Positions 63,474-64,000 of a stretch of 64,000 nucleotides of DNA are shown piece after piece. This stretch comes from Tuwongella immobilis. GTDB taxonomy: Bacteria; Planctomycetota; Planctomycetia; Gemmatales; Gemmataceae. The stretch spans positions 1,278,920-1,342,919 of the forward strand of contig NZ_LR593887.1 in assembly GCF_901538355.1 (NCBI RefSeq), written 5' to 3'. The notes beneath the pieces are model-generated. The model was not told the DNA's origin. It was given only the letters and a program-made list of their open reading frames with translations, and did not search any database. The stretch's first letter is position 1. Each line of letters starts with the position of its first letter. The position numbers and the translations under genes were made by a program.

Positions 63474-64000
63474 TGCGATACCTGCCTGAGAATTTGGGGC
63501 AACAGTTGCAAGAGGGCGGCACGTTCGGCCGCATCGCTGACTTGCGAATCCAGGTAACGCACGATTCCGTCGTGGTCGCTGGCCTGACTGTTGCGATGCA
63601 CTTCAATTGCCGGGCCAGAGACCTGTTCCGTGGCAATCGGTTGACGTCGGGGAAAGATGACTCGCGGGAAGGCCGCTTTGGCGCGGGCGCGTCGAACACC
63701 ATCGTGTCGCGGATCGCCCTGGAACATCACCCGCACAATCGCCGATTCCCAATCGGGGACCAATTCCCGAAGTTGCTCGGTGGACGTTTCCGGATCATCG
63801 AACTCGATACTGCGTAACTCGTTGCATGGTAACGGAATCCGTTCGATGGCCCCTTCCAGTCCATATGGCCCGACTTCCACCAGCGTGACGCTCTTTTCGT
63901 CGTGCATTTCGCCGAAATCGAGCCGGGCGATACTGCCGGAATAGTGCATGTGGGCCATTCCGGGCAGGGCTTGCGCTTGGTGAATGTGCCCCAGGGCGAC
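63470..64000 (-). CDS. sbcD: SbcD exonuclease subunit, 3' part; gene continues beyond the window
   Basis: The 176 visible residues are the C-terminal part of the Mre11-type nuclease: VALGHIHQAQALPGMAHMHYSGSIARLDFGE, then KSVTLVEVGPYGL and PLPCNELRSIEF, as in SbcD capping domains. The N-terminal DxH and other metal motifs lie outside. Overlap with sbcC by ATGA means coupled translation. Confidence 0.9.
   Translation of the reverse strand, partial: VALGHIHQAQALPGMAHMHYSGSIARLDFGEMHDEKSVTLVEVGPYGLEGAIERIPLPCNELRSIEFDDPETSTEQLRELVPDWESAIVRVMFQGDPRHDGVRRARAKAAFPRVIFPRRQPIATEQVSGPAIEVHRNSQASDHDGIVRYLDSQVSDAAERAALLQLLPQILRQVSQ

Overview
The window looks like chromosome of a GC-rich planctomycete, most likely family Gemmataceae (Gemmata/Tuwongella/Zavarzinella relatives). 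This is inference from gene content. There is a sulfatase, two DUF1080 proteins, a PQQ-like propeller protein, and a Ser/Thr kinase with a C-terminal membrane anchor. There is also a leucine-rich-repeat protein carrying the short repeat-companion domain (TIGR02996) first described in Gemmata. No rRNA, tRNA, CRISPR array, insertion sequence or phage gene was seen. Gene starts were set by Shine-Dalgarno-like GGAG/AGGAG runs, signal peptides and ATGA or GTG overlaps, and often lie downstream of the longest open frame.

Layout. 1-7 kb: end of a sulfatase, a penicillin-acylase-family hydrolase and ileS, closed by an 18-bp-stem terminator. 7.5-11.8 kb: an unusual operon of a lysine 2,3-aminomutase-like radical SAM enzyme, two different D-Ala-D-Ala-ligase-like ATP-grasp enzymes and a DUF3109 cysteine protein. 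11.8-20.6 kb: a more A+T-rich stretch with a fused M1 peptidase/beta-barrel protein, an acyltransferase-like membrane protein, a PQQ-like propeller, a DUF1080 protein and an ammonium transporter. 20.7-32.6 kb: Ser/Thr kinase, FAD oxidoreductase, a repetitive Cys/Ala/Pro protein, carB, a sigma factor, rpmA, a homocysteine-methyltransferase-family gene and pgi.

33.4-39.8 kb holds the most system-like locus: five tightly overlapping genes encoding a MoxR-type AAA+ ATPase, an unknown protein, a zincin-motif plus VWA protein, a second unknown protein and a PaaK-like adenylate-forming enzyme. 40-44 kb: a fatty-acid desaturase, an ECF sigma/anti-sigma pair, a lipoprotein made of KMGGD repeats, and a cytochrome b/molybdopterin oxidoreductase pair. 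44.3-51.2 kb: a VOC protein, two tandem paralogous secreted proteins, the LRR protein, a CDF metal transporter, and marR divergent from ilvC with a palindrome spanning both -35 elements.

51.3-54.5 kb: a BY-kinase-like ATPase without the P-loop lysine, an ExeA-like AAA ATPase and a helical-repeat protein. 54.6-58.3 kb: DUF1080, an M19 dipeptidase, a small membrane protein and an exported Ntn hydrolase. 58.5-64 kb: a probable MetOD1-type protein paired with a hybrid histidine kinase, then sbcC and the 3' part of sbcD.

The strongest candidates for undescribed biology are the MoxR/VWA/adenylase cassette and the aminomutase/two-ATP-grasp operon. Further points are the M1-barrel fusion, the two repetitive envelope proteins, and a short IEIGS peptide shared by the tails of the two adjacent ATPases.
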